DNA of 45,251 nt from Chara braunii (lineage: Eukaryota > Streptophyta > Charophyceae > Charales > Characeae), in the NCBI GenBank assembly GCA_003427395.1, contig BFEA01001066.1, positions 37,071 through 82,321 of the forward strand. Direction: 5' to 3'. The notes beneath the pieces were generated by a model. That model saw only the letters and a program-made list of their open reading frames with translations. It had not been told where the DNA came from and did not search any database. This document shows, in pieces, positions 1-8,468 of this stretch (the stretch's first letter is position 1; the number at the start of each line of letters is the position of its first letter). The translations under genes and the position numbers were made by a program.

Positions 1-426
1 CCCCCCCCGGCCCCCTCTCCCCTCGGATTGGAATCACCTTAAAGTTTGTCAAGAATCCCAGATGGCTCCTTTCTATTGGTGGCGAGCTGTATGAGCTCGA
101 GATCGGGGTCCAGATCGTGCTGTGCACACCCAGACCATTGCGAGCGCAGCACAAAATAGAGAAATCGTATCATGAGAATCGAACGAGAGACAGCAAAATC
201 GTTTCATGTTGAAATTCGACAAATCATGTGGTTTCAAGTTTCGACGGTCTCGCCAACGGCCCTGCTTAGTTAGTACACCTACTAAACCCACGACTTGAGT
301 TCAAATCCATATTACTTGAGTTCGAATCCAGACGGAACTAAATAAATGAAATACATTACTTCAAAAACAGTTTTAAAAGAAGAGAGGAACGAATTTCTTT
401 TTTAAAAACGGCCTTTGTTTGTGTAT
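1..426. other. No recognisable gene
   Basis: I see no coding region with a convincing family signature, no RNA gene and no repeat boundary here. The stretch begins in a C-rich run and becomes A/T-rich near 340-410. Two near-identical short phrases reading 'ttgagttcRAATCCA' lie close together around 295-330, a small local duplication. Confidence 0.6.
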
Positions 427-448
427 GTGCGCGCGCGCCACACACACA

Positions 449-542
<94 letters not shown>
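427..542. repeat. Compound microsatellite (CG)n-(CA)n-(GA)n
   Basis: Alternating CG (about 429-438) passes into CA/CAGA repeats (about 439-482) and then a pure GA tract to 542. The long reading frames that cross it (His-Thr or Arg-Glu repeats) are products of the microsatellite, not genes. Confidence 0.97.
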
Positions 543-546
<4 letters not shown>

Positions 547-1180
547 GGATGGATTCGCTGGGTGGGTGGGTGTCTACACGAGCTCCCGTGCACTCTCAGA
601 GAATTCGGGGAAGTTTCATATTCCCGTGTCGACGGCCTGTATGCTATGTTGTAGTGATCGCCGATGTTGTCCGCCATTTTCTGCTTTTCTTTTTTTTTTT
701 TTTTTGTATCCGCATCTTGCGGTTTCACTCGTCTGTTCGTTGGCCTGTCTGCTTTCCCCTTCAAGGATTGTCTTTGAAATTCCAAATTCTAATTAAACAA
801 TCATTGAACAAAAAAAAAAAAAAAAACACAATGTATTCAGATTCTAGTATGTTTTCAAATTTGGAATATGATATGTGACCACTTGTGTGAAAAAAAAAAA
901 AAAAAAAAAGATTTTGGTATTTTATCATTAATTTTCGTTTATATCTATACGCCTTATGACGACAGTCGCGTCTGTTTCTTTTTTCTTTCCTTTCTTTTTA
1001 TTAGATTTTTTTTTTTTTTTTTTTTTTTTTCATGGACGACCTGACCAGTCCCCAGGTAATTCAGAATTAATTTTACTCTGTTCAATGTTCATTCTATTGC
1101 AGCTGGAATCGAACTCGGATCTGTATTTCAACAATTCATTGGTGACATTGTCAAGGCGTTCTTCTTGTTGATCGTCTTCA

Positions 1181-1218
<38 letters not shown>

Positions 1219-1329
1219 TATTTTAAATTTTTTTTCTTACCTGGCCCAGTTTTTTTTTTTTTTTTTTTTGTCCTTTTTTTTTTGATCGTCTTCATCTTGT
1301 TCTTGTCTGGCTGTGTGATTACACGTGGC
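543..1329. other. Homopolymer-rich spacer, no gene
   Basis: The stretch contains repeated A or T runs of 10-30 bases (for example near 690, 812, 890, 1009 and 1184). Such runs are typical of degraded retroposon tails. No target duplications or coding domains could be assigned. Confidence 0.55.
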
Positions 1330-1332
1330 ATA

Positions 1333-1456
1333 GGGCCTCACTGCACTACTAAGCAAATGTGCAAAACGAGAATGAATCTTCCGCTGAAACAGGGGAACAT
1401 ACACCGCCATCTGTTTTTTGTCTTTTGTGCATCCGCTGAGTACTGGAGTGAGGCCC
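1333..1456. mobile_element. 124-bp MITE, Harbinger-like
   Basis: The ends are inverted repeats: the left end starts GGGCCTCACTGCA and the right end read in reverse starts GGGCCTCACTCCA. Flanking trinucleotides are ATA on both sides (1330-1332 and 1457-1459). The inner sequence (AATGTGCAAAACGAGA, then a TCTTTTGTGCAT block) matches the left arm of the foldback at 32,938-33,169, so both belong to one family. ATA is not the TTA/TAA typical of Harbinger, so the target duplication is less certain than for its relatives. Confidence 0.65.
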
Positions 1457-1776
1457 ATAGAGTGTGCAATTTGCAATGTGCGTTCGTTCTTCCGCTATCA
1501 ATAGCATTTTTTATTTTTATTTTTTTGCTAATCTACCCTTCTCTGTATCGTTCAAATTTTTGCGGATGTCCCGAAGGACCAATAGCGAAAAAGTGGCGGC
1601 CGAATCTGGCCTTGCAATTACATCCAATAAAAGTCCGAACATAGAATCTGAATCTCCTCTCCCACTGGCTCGCGGGGAGTCTCCCATAGCGCCGAAACGT
1701 GTTTTTTTTTTTTGTTTTGTTTTTTTTGTTTTCCCCTCCTCGCACCGAGATATAGGTGCTCCTCCGGGCTATGTTA

Positions 1777-1898
1777 GGGCCTCGCCACACCACTCTCGAA
1801 ATGTGAGAAAGAAAAAAATGAGGCGGGTGCATCTGGCCATGTTATAGCGGGAAGTTCGTTCTCATTTTGCACATTTCGGGAGTGGTGTGGCGATGCCC
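1777..1898. mobile_element. 122-bp MITE with TTA target duplication
   Basis: Terminal inverted repeats GGGCCTCGCCACACCACTC (left) and GGGCATCGCCACACCACTC (right, reversed) extend inward through a shared CGAAATGTG. TTA flanks both sides (1774-1776, 1899-1901), the target duplication usual for PIF/Harbinger elements. The element has no coding capacity. Its right TTA is also the left TTA of the next MITE. Confidence 0.85.
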
Positions 1899-1901
1899 TT
1901 A

Positions 1902-1998
1902 GGGTCAGATCCCACTACCCTGGATTATTCATTTTTGACCCTGAATTACGAAGATCAACGGACAGAAATGAATAATAGGGGCTAGTGGGATCTGGCCC
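1902..1998. mobile_element. 97-bp MITE of a second family, TTA target duplication
   Basis: The left end starts GGGTCAGATCCCACTA and the right end reversed starts GGGCCAGATCCCACTA. An inner inverted block containing ATTATTCATTT makes most of the element able to fold into a hairpin. TTA flanks both sides (1899-1901 and 1999-2001). The GATCCCACT core resembles the GGAYCCCACT in the ends of the large Harbinger element at 3,587-11,321. Confidence 0.85.
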
Positions 1999-2001
1999 TT
2001 A

Positions 2002-3110
2002 GTCCCAGAATGAGGCTGTCCATAGAATCCAATGAAGGTACCGTATTGTTTTCGTCAATGCTGGTAAGTAGTCAACGTTTTTTTTTTTTTTTTTTTTTTT
2101 TTTTTTCCCTCTGAGTAGTCGACCTCGAGTTTGAAGATTAGAATAGATCTTAAAAAAAAAAAAAAAAAAAAAAGATTAGAATAGAAATGTAGGTGCAGTT
2201 GGCTGGATTGTACCATCTTCGCCCAAATAGAACGCCCCCGTCATTATTTTCTGTACTTGGCGGAACTTTTACGTCTAGATACGGCGATGATGAGCAGGCG
2301 TTCTATTCGGGAGAAGAGGTCACGTTCGGCGCTTGTACGATTGTTCCCCCTTTTTCTTCTCAAAAAAAAGAAAAAAAAAGTGTACAAAAAAAAAAAATTC
2401 CCCTTGTTTGTTTGTTTTTGTTCTCTGTATGCGCGCACCCGATGCCCTTGCCCCACCCTACCCGCGAAAAACAGACACTACACCACTTCTTCGCTTTTTT
2501 TTCCTTTTTTTTTTTAAGCATGGAAAAGAGGCTTTTTTTTTTCATTCTCTTTTTCTTTCTCTCTTTCTTTCTCGATGAATGTATTGCAGTGGCGCGCATC
2601 CCATTTTTAGGGATTAATCATTTCCCATCGTGGGGAAAGAAAAAAAAAATCCGACCGTCGTTTTTTTTGGAAGAAACCATGTCCAATTTTATTGCAAATT
2701 TCCTTTTTTTCAAGAAATGCAGAATCTTGATATTAATTCCCGTGGAATTTTCTCCCAGAAGCCCAAATTCCGGTCCTATACATGTCCTGTTGTCATGATG
2801 ACANCNCCCCCCCCCCCCNNCCCCCCCCCCTAATGAGGTCCTGCCCTCCCTTGTCGCGTGCACTCCGCGCCCCCCCCCCACCCCTTACGCCTTCTATTGG
2901 GAATTTGGGAATACGAAAGAAGATCGGATATCAGAATCTTTGTCGGCGACGGCAAATGGTGGGTAGGTTTAAATTTTGGTGGCCTTTTTTTCCCTTATGC
3001 ATGAATTTAGCCGTGAGTCCCATTTCCATTTTTTTTTTTTTTTTTTTCATTTGGAATATTCATGGGAGTCCCATTTCTAAAGCGAGTCAGCATGACGAAG
3101 TAGCCTCTGA
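2002..3110. other. Homopolymer-rich spacer with assembly ambiguities
   Basis: Long T and A runs occur at about 2080-2106 and 2152-2173, with many shorter runs to 2700. A C-rich block with undetermined bases lies at 2803-2830. No protein family or RNA gene was recognised. The Phe/Lys-rich reading frames here come from homopolymers. Confidence 0.6.
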
Positions 3111-3480
3111 GATTTGACAGCAATTACGGCGGAATCTGGATCTGGACGACATTGACCGCCATTGGGGCCGGTTCTGGATGGATGGATGTGACCGAAATTG
3201 CGGGCTGGTCCGGATGTTTTTTTGTTTTTTGTGTTTATCCCAATTGCGGCGGGTTCTGGATGCATTGCATTTGACGGAATTGCGGCCAATTGTGGATGAA
3301 TTTGAGTAGGATTAGTACTTGCGACTGGGGCCGGTTCTGGATGGATGGATGTGACCGCAATTGCGGGCTGTTCCGGATTTTTTTTTGTTTTTTTTTTTGC
3401 AATTACGGCCGGTTCTGGATGCATTGCATTTGACCGAAATGCGGGCAATTGTGAATGAATTTGAGTACGATTAGGTCCAA
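3111..3480. repeat. Tandem repeat, period about 163 bp, two copies
   Basis: The phrase GGGGCCGGTTCTGGATGGAT begins at 3164 and again at 3327. The following text (gtgaccg-aattgcgggctg, then a T-rich run, then ttctggatgcattgcatttgac) repeats in the same order with point changes. No coding signature is seen; reading frames that cross it show the repeat as proline-rich peptide. Confidence 0.85.
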
Positions 3481-3586
3481 ACACCAATAGACAAGTCCAA
3501 GCTTGAGAGCATGCGGCCGGTAGCATATTCGGCGGACTGCTACCATTGCCGCCGTTAGTGAAGTTTGCCGATCCTTGCACGTCTTA

Positions 3587-3610
3587 GGCTTGGACCCCAC
3601 TGCTGGGCGG
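3587..3610 (+). repeat. Left terminal inverted repeat of the Harbinger element
   Basis: The 24-bp end matches the reversed right end at 20 positions and lies directly after TTA. A GGACCCCACT core sits at 3592-3601 and a second GACCCCAC at about 3671, probably subterminal protein-binding repeats (inference). Confidence 0.88.
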
Positions 3611-4125
3611 TTGGAAAACTTGTTCGGCCACGAAAAACGGCCAACGCAAAACCATTTCCAGAAAAAGTCGAGACCCCACGGCCAAGACCGGCCTCTTGGA
3701 AAATGACTTCCATTCCCGAAAAGGAAATATGGGCGGGTCGCCTCCCGAAATGGAAAGTGTGCTGAACCAAGTGGTCCAGCTCCTGGGACCAGCGGCAGAA
3801 GTGCGGGACGCTGTGGTCGCACCGCAACCGACATGTCGTGGAACTGTGTGGCACTGTCCCCTGCTGGTACACGGTGCCCTGAGTGTGAAAGCAGCCGTTG
3901 AGCAGGCTCCCGACGGTGTTTTCAAATTCGTTTTCGATGAAATGCGGTCCGTTATTCGGAAGTGACACCTGCATCGCCGAGAGCGCCGTGGTGATTTGAC
4001 CGCTTCAGAGGGCAGTCGGGAACTGCGTCCATTCGCTCCATATCCGTGGGGGAGAGGTGTGCTTGTGTGGGAGGCGTGTGGCGGCCCGTCGTGTGGTGGT
4101 TTGCAAACTGCAGGTAATAGAGGAG

Positions 4126-5551
4126 ATGGACAGTCCGGTTCCATCTGGAAGTTCTTCACAGGAGCGGGAAGACATGCTCTTCTTCTTGGTTTTCGCCATA
4201 GCCCAGTGGGTGCACAGGCGCAATGCGGCGGCCATGGCCGTCCTCGAGGCTGTCGCATTCACCCCGTTCCTGTTCGGGGACGCGGCGACGTCGTTGCCGC
4301 TCCTTGCAGGCGGGGTGATGCACGGATTCGCTCTCGCCAGTTTGGCTGCGGAGGAGTTGGGAAGACACATGGAGCGGCGACGACGGATATGGGTCGTGGA
4401 ACGAAGCGGGGGTGTGTGGAGGGATTTGCAGCGAGTTGGCCGTGAACACGACAAGGTGTTTGTACGATTCTGCAGACTGCCTCGCCCGCTATTCTTCGAA
4501 GTGCTGGGTAGAATTGCACCCCATATCCAGCGAGCCCCAACGAACTTCAGGAATCCTATTCCTGCTGGTCAGAAGTTCGCTATGGCTCTCATTAGGTGGG
4601 CGACCGGCGGGTATTACCGGCAGACCTCGCATGGCATGGGCATGGGCCTTGCGAGTGCCTTGCGTAGCAACGAAGAGGTCGCAGATGCTATCATCAGCGA
4701 GTATGGCCATCTCCTTCGGTGGCCGACGGGCTGTCGAATGCAGGAGGTGGAGAACACTTTCGAGGCGAAAGGGTTCACCGGTTGCATCGGTGCAATTGAT
4801 GGCACCCATTTGTACATCGACAAACCGAAGGGTATGCGCGGGGAATGCTACTACCATCACACAGGACAATTCTCTGTCCATTGTCTGGTAGTTTGTGACC
4901 ACGAGTGCAGAATCACTAGTGTTTACGTGGGGTGCCCAGGGTCTGTGCATGACTCGAGAGTTTTGCGCATTTCGGAACTGTTCCGTCAGGTCTCACAAGG
5001 GGCAGGTGTCTTCAGCGAGGGAGGTGCACACCTGCACGATGGCAGACACGTGGGACGGTATGTGCTTGGTGATCAAGGTTACCCTCTCCTGCCATGGATC
5101 ATGACACCTGTCGGGAGGACGGCCACAACAGCTCAGGAACGAACCTACGACAACAGTCACTCGGCGGTGCGGTCTTGCATCGAGCGCTGCTTCCGTGTGG
5201 AGGAATTTCATCCGACCGCACATCAGCAACATGAAAACCATTTGCAAGGAAGTGATGGCAATCTGCATCCTCCACAACCTGATGATCGAGCACAGGGTGG
5301 AATTTGACCCTGCTGTGCTCCATAGTAGCAGCAACAGCGATGGTGACTACAGTCATCGCAGACGCCGTCGTCGGCGGAGAGATCGTCCTTGTTTCGTTCG
5401 TCACATGCCCGACCTCAACATCGAGCCCGTGGTGGACGATGACCCAACAAACGGGTCCGCGCTAGGGGAGTTGGTTCGCAGGAGTCTCATCGAGCATGTG
5501 GACCACCACGTGGCGGTCCATGGTGTGCCGCCGCCATGTCCGTGGCGATAG
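4126..5551 (+). CDS. PIF/Harbinger DDE transposase (DDE_Tnp_4), one frameshift
   Basis: This is the transposase that would cut and join the element. I chose the first in-frame ATG at 4126; the frame is open further upstream without an ATG. An N-terminal helical region leads to the RNase-H-fold core. The catalytic triad is visible: D in GAIDGTH (residue 225), D in LGDQGYPL (316) and E in CIERCF (353). The frame breaks within CGTGTGG at 5194-5200. After the break the typical C-terminal block (NFIRPHISNMK, then AICILHNLMIEH) continues in another frame to TAG at 5551. Loss of one GT from a GTGTGTGG string would explain it; an unrecognised intron is an alternative. The C-terminus has an Arg-rich run. 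About 475 codons over both frames fits the family. Confidence 0.9.
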
Positions 5552-5719
5552 TTGACGACGTGGACAACATGCCACGTAGGATTTAGGGATAGCGGCAGGG
5601 AGTGGCAGCAGGAGCGGGTCCGGGGTCGGGTCAGATTGGTGGTTCATAGGGTTCCTGTTTTGTGTGCGAGATTGTCATTGTTGCAGTCAAATTTAGTGAT
5701 GGACAAAAACATTTCCACG

Positions 5720-5737
5720 TTCTCTCTCTCTCTCTCA

Positions 5738-5807
<70 letters not shown>

Positions 5808-5840
5808 ATATGTATATATGTATATATATACATATATACA
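5720..5840. repeat. (TC)n-(TATC)n-(TA)n microsatellite ending in a 30-bp palindrome
   Basis: TC repeats (about 5720-5768) pass into about nine TATC units and then TA/TATG sequence. Positions 5811-5840 are a perfect 30-bp palindrome (TGTATATATG, its TA centre, CATATATACA). It ends one base before the GGATGAG of the hammerhead-like repeat. Confidence 0.9.
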
Positions 5841-5876
5841 GGATGAGTCGGTGAAACTCCGACGAAATAGTTTGTC
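5840..5876 (+). ncRNA. Degenerate hammerhead ribozyme motif, copy 1
   Basis: In hammerhead numbering, N7-G8-A9 are TGA (5844-5846). Stem II is GTCGG (5847-5851) pairing with CCGAC (5859-5863) around a 7-base loop. G12-A13-A14 are 5864-5866. Stem III is ATA (5867-5869) pairing with TGT (5873-5875), including one U-G pair, around loop GTT. The cleavage-site C17 is 5876. G5 and A6 are present (5842-5843), but C3 and U4 are replaced by A and G, and no stem I partner for ACAGCC is seen upstream. The fold is canonical from G5 to C17; activity is doubtful. Confidence 0.6.
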
Positions 5877-5952
5877 ACAGCCCCTCGTTTGTTGTCCTTT
5901 TCTCTCTCTCTGCCTACGGTTTACCGGGCAGTTCTGTTTGTGACGATATATA
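5843..5952 (+). repeat. 110-bp direct repeat, copy 1, with hammerhead-like core
   Basis: This segment matches 7817-7924 with five substitutions and one 2-base indel, about 95% identity. Its 5' boundary with its partner is abrupt at ATGAGTCGG; its 3' boundary is GACGATATATA. Besides the ribozyme-like core it holds a conserved hairpin, CTGCC...GGCAG (5910-5932), with an inner CGG/CCG stem. Flanking sequences are unrelated apart from TA-rich tracts, so this is a repeated module rather than a local tandem duplication. Confidence 0.88.
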
Positions 5953-6268
5953 CATGTTCAATAAAGAAAACATATAATACGAGTTTGTGTGTACACCCAT
6001 GCACAAAATTGGCTCCAACCACGCACAAAAAAAAAAGAAAGTCAATTTCACCTTCATGACCCCCCTGTCAAATGTTGCGACACAAGGAACGCTCAAGAAC
6101 AGAAAATGAAATGAAATGGACAACATATACCCAAACGGAGATGAGATGAGAGACAACATTCGAAATTCAAATCAATGTTAAAGGACCGCATTCATAAAAG
6201 TGGCACATGTGTTGCACTCATTAAAACAACCTCCGCCATAGCAATTGACATTGACGAGAACTTGCATG

Positions 6269-6690
6269 TCACTGTCCCGATTGCGATGCACACTCTGCAC
6301 GGACGCTGTCCATGGACTCCATACGAGAATGAAGCGTCGATGATGATGTCGACGATGGTTGGGACGTCGATGATGATTGTGTCGACGAAGATGATGAAGA
6401 CGAGTTCGATGATGGCTGCGATGATGATGGTGATGACGAAGTATCGTCATCATCATCATCATCGCCGCTGTCATATAACTCGTCATCATCATCGTCGTCG
6501 ACACCATCATCTCCCACGTCCCAACCACCGGCGACATCACCACCGGCGGTTCGTTTTGCCACGGTCTTGCCCGATGGATCCCACTACTTACATGACACGT
6601 TCCCCAAAGACAAAAACATGCAATCCACACAGAATCACCGCCAACAACACCGCTGCAGACATGTCATCATCATCATGTTAATGGCCGCCG
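6269..6690 (-). other. Acidic and Ser-rich repeat-coding segment
   Basis: On the minus strand, trinucleotide repeats encode long Asp runs followed by ELYD (several DDDELYD units), then Ser/Thr/Gln-rich sequence to a stop at 6269. Just upstream, minus strand about 6663-6620 encodes SAAVLLAVILCG, nearly the same as a hydrophobic stretch encoded at 10226-10185. It could be the C-terminal part of a gene whose upstream part is the reading frame at 7029-7493, joined by splicing. That is inference, and the GAT/GAC repeats alone can create such frames. Confidence 0.35.
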
Positions 6691-7028
6691 TCATATAACT
6701 CGTCATCATCATCATCGTCGCCGTCATATAACTCGTCATCATCGTTATCGTCGCGAACAGCACCGCTGCAGACATGTCACAACACCGCTGCAGACGAAAT
6801 CATCCTATCTGCCCCTTTGCTGGGGCACTACATCGAAACAGGCACTCCACAATCATTGTGCCTCGAACCTTCTCTCCCGAACATTACGGCGAAACATCGA
6901 CTGTTAAACCTATCCCGGAACCGCAACACATGGAACGCCCCCAACGACAACGAAAATAAACCCATCGACCGAATGTCGCCACCTCACTCACATCGACACA
7001 CATCACCGGCGGTTTACACCCATGGCGA

Positions 7029-7488
7029 TCACCATTTACGGACACGAAGGTCATCCTCATGCACCCATGTGTCCACCAGGCCGTGCAAGTACCCCCTGCC
7101 CTCCAGAGGGGGGTCGAAGATGGTGTCGTACCAAGGCGTGTCGTCCATGCGGTTCTCAAACTCTTCGGCGATGACGGATACAAGGTACTTGGTGGTGTCC
7201 CCCACCGCGTCCCGGTGGGGACCTTCCCATCTGTTTGGCACCACCTCATGCCTCTTTGTCACGAACAGGAGGACGTGGCTCAAAGCGCCATCCCTGTCAA
7301 ACCCCAATCCAGCCGTGATGTTCATCGCATGGACATCGTTCACGCGCACTTCATACACACGGGTGTCGTGACGTGTAACAGCATTGTAGAAAACCATGTC
7401 ACGCCCGTGACGCTCGTTGCGTTTGTCTGGGAGCTCCGCGATGATCACGTCGCGGCCACAGACCCACTTCCACACTACAACAACGGGA

Positions 7489-7493
<5 letters not shown>
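7029..7493 (-). CDS. Hypothetical protein inside the Harbinger element
   Basis: An open frame runs from ATG at 7491-7493 to TGA at 7029, about 155 codons; it is open further upstream only through the (CT)n tract. The product is of mixed, non-repetitive composition (DVIIAELPDKRNERHGRD, FYNAVTRHDTRVYEV, WEGPHRDAVGDTTKYLVSVI) and looks more like real protein than its surroundings. I recognise no domain. The final codons AAATGGTGA contain a GTGATC that could be a splice donor leading toward the acidic segment at 6690-6269. It may be a third element-encoded gene or a captured host fragment. Confidence 0.45.

Positions 7494-7535
<42 letters not shown>
7494..7535. repeat. (CT)n microsatellite
   Basis: About 20 CT units directly precede, on the minus strand, the ATG of the hypothetical gene at 7029-7493. 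On that strand it is a GA tract and could serve as a GAGA-type promoter element (inference) or be incidental. Confidence 0.95.
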
Positions 7536-7537
<2 letters not shown>

Positions 7538-7813
7538 GCAGCACACACTGAACTGCTGGACACCAAACGGTTTCGCCGAGATCATGAAGACGACCGCAGA
7601 ACTGTGCACACACCGAACGGTTTCGCCGACATCATGCGATCGCGTTCCAGCACAGGTGCTCCCCGGTTTCCCGTGAGATGTTATATACATCACCCCGCCC
7701 TGGCTTCATGATCTCCCCAGCAGTGTTTGTGAGTGTGTGTGGCAGTGGACAACCCCTCCCGAAAACCAGGTGCCCACATCGATTCCACCCGATGACCGGT
7801 GCACATACTGATT

Positions 7814-7850
7814 CATATGAGTCGGTGAAACTCCGACGAAACAGTTTGTC
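7814..7850 (+). ncRNA. Degenerate hammerhead ribozyme motif, copy 2
   Basis: Stem II GTCGG (7821-7825) pairs with CCGAC (7833-7837). GAA is 7838-7840. Stem III ACA (7841-7843) pairs with TGT (7847-7849) around GTT, all Watson-Crick, where copy 1 uses a U-G pair. C17 is 7850. The CUGA box reads C-A-T-A (7814-7817): C3 and A6 are kept, U4 and G5 lost. A weak stem I is possible between CTG(A)T (7808-7812) and ACAG (7851-7854), with one bulged A. Across the two copies only U4 is lost in both. Confidence 0.6.
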
Positions 7851-7924
7851 ACAGCCCCTCGTTTGTTGTCCTCTTCTCCCTCTCTGCCTACGGTGTACCG
7901 GGCAGTTCTATTTGACGATATATA
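7817..7924 (+). repeat. 108-bp direct repeat, copy 2, with hammerhead-like core
   Basis: Second copy of the module at 5843-5952, same orientation, 1,974 bp downstream. Differences include C for T after GAAA, two changes in the pyrimidine stretch, G for T in the hairpin loop, A for G near the end, and a missing TG. It ends in GACGATATATA and runs into a TA-rich tract that was later invaded by the foldback at 7952-8468. Confidence 0.88.
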
Positions 7925-7951
7925 TATTTATACATATATATATATATATAT

Positions 7952-8468
7952 CAACAAAAAAAATTCCCAGAATTAAATAATCATTCTAGAGTAAAATTAC
8001 ATTCAAAATTTCAAATTTTCATTTCATCTTAAAAAATGTAATTCCAATTTTAAAATTTTCCGTCTTACTTGAAAAATTTACTCCAAAGAATGGGGTATCC
8101 CTTCTTATTTGAACTGCATGCTAGAGATGGGACGAAAGTCTGGATGAGTTCATGAAATATTTTAATTGGACTATCATTCTAAGTAAGGATTTTCAGTCAT
8201 AAATAGGTTAATCCAATCTAAATTAGACGATATTTGTTGTAATAGAATGAAAGTCTAATTAAAACATTTCATAAAATCGTCCAGACTTTCATTCCATGTT
8301 GAACAAACAGATGTTGTTGGAACAAAAAACTCATATTTAGACGGGAACTTATCAAATTAAATTGGAAATTTTAGAATTGGACAAACATTGGAATGATAAT
8401 TTATAAATATGAAGGATTTTTTTTTAATGTTTTTTCAACTTTCATTTCTCATGGGAATTTTTCTGTTG
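7952..8468. mobile_element. 517-bp AT-rich foldback element
   Basis: The left end CAACAAAAAAAATTCCCA and the reversed right end CAACAGAAAAATTCCCATG are inverted repeats. Most of the interior is also inverted: 8129-8181 matches the reverse of 8243-8295 with few changes. It lies in a TA tract, with TATATATAT on both sides, so the target duplication could be TA (Tc1/mariner-like) or 9 bp (Mutator-like). It has no coding capacity. Its right end supplies the last six codons and the stop of the Myb/SANT gene. Confidence 0.85.

Noticed and set aside
415-796. Long reading frames with Arg-Glu or His-Thr repeats
   Set aside because: They are read through the CA/GA microsatellite and have no domain. 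The same applies to frames at 18069-18866 and 32248-33430.
4057-4125. GTG at 4057 as transposase start
   Set aside because: The frame is open, but the first ATG is at 4126 and eukaryotic initiation at GTG is unlikely without support.
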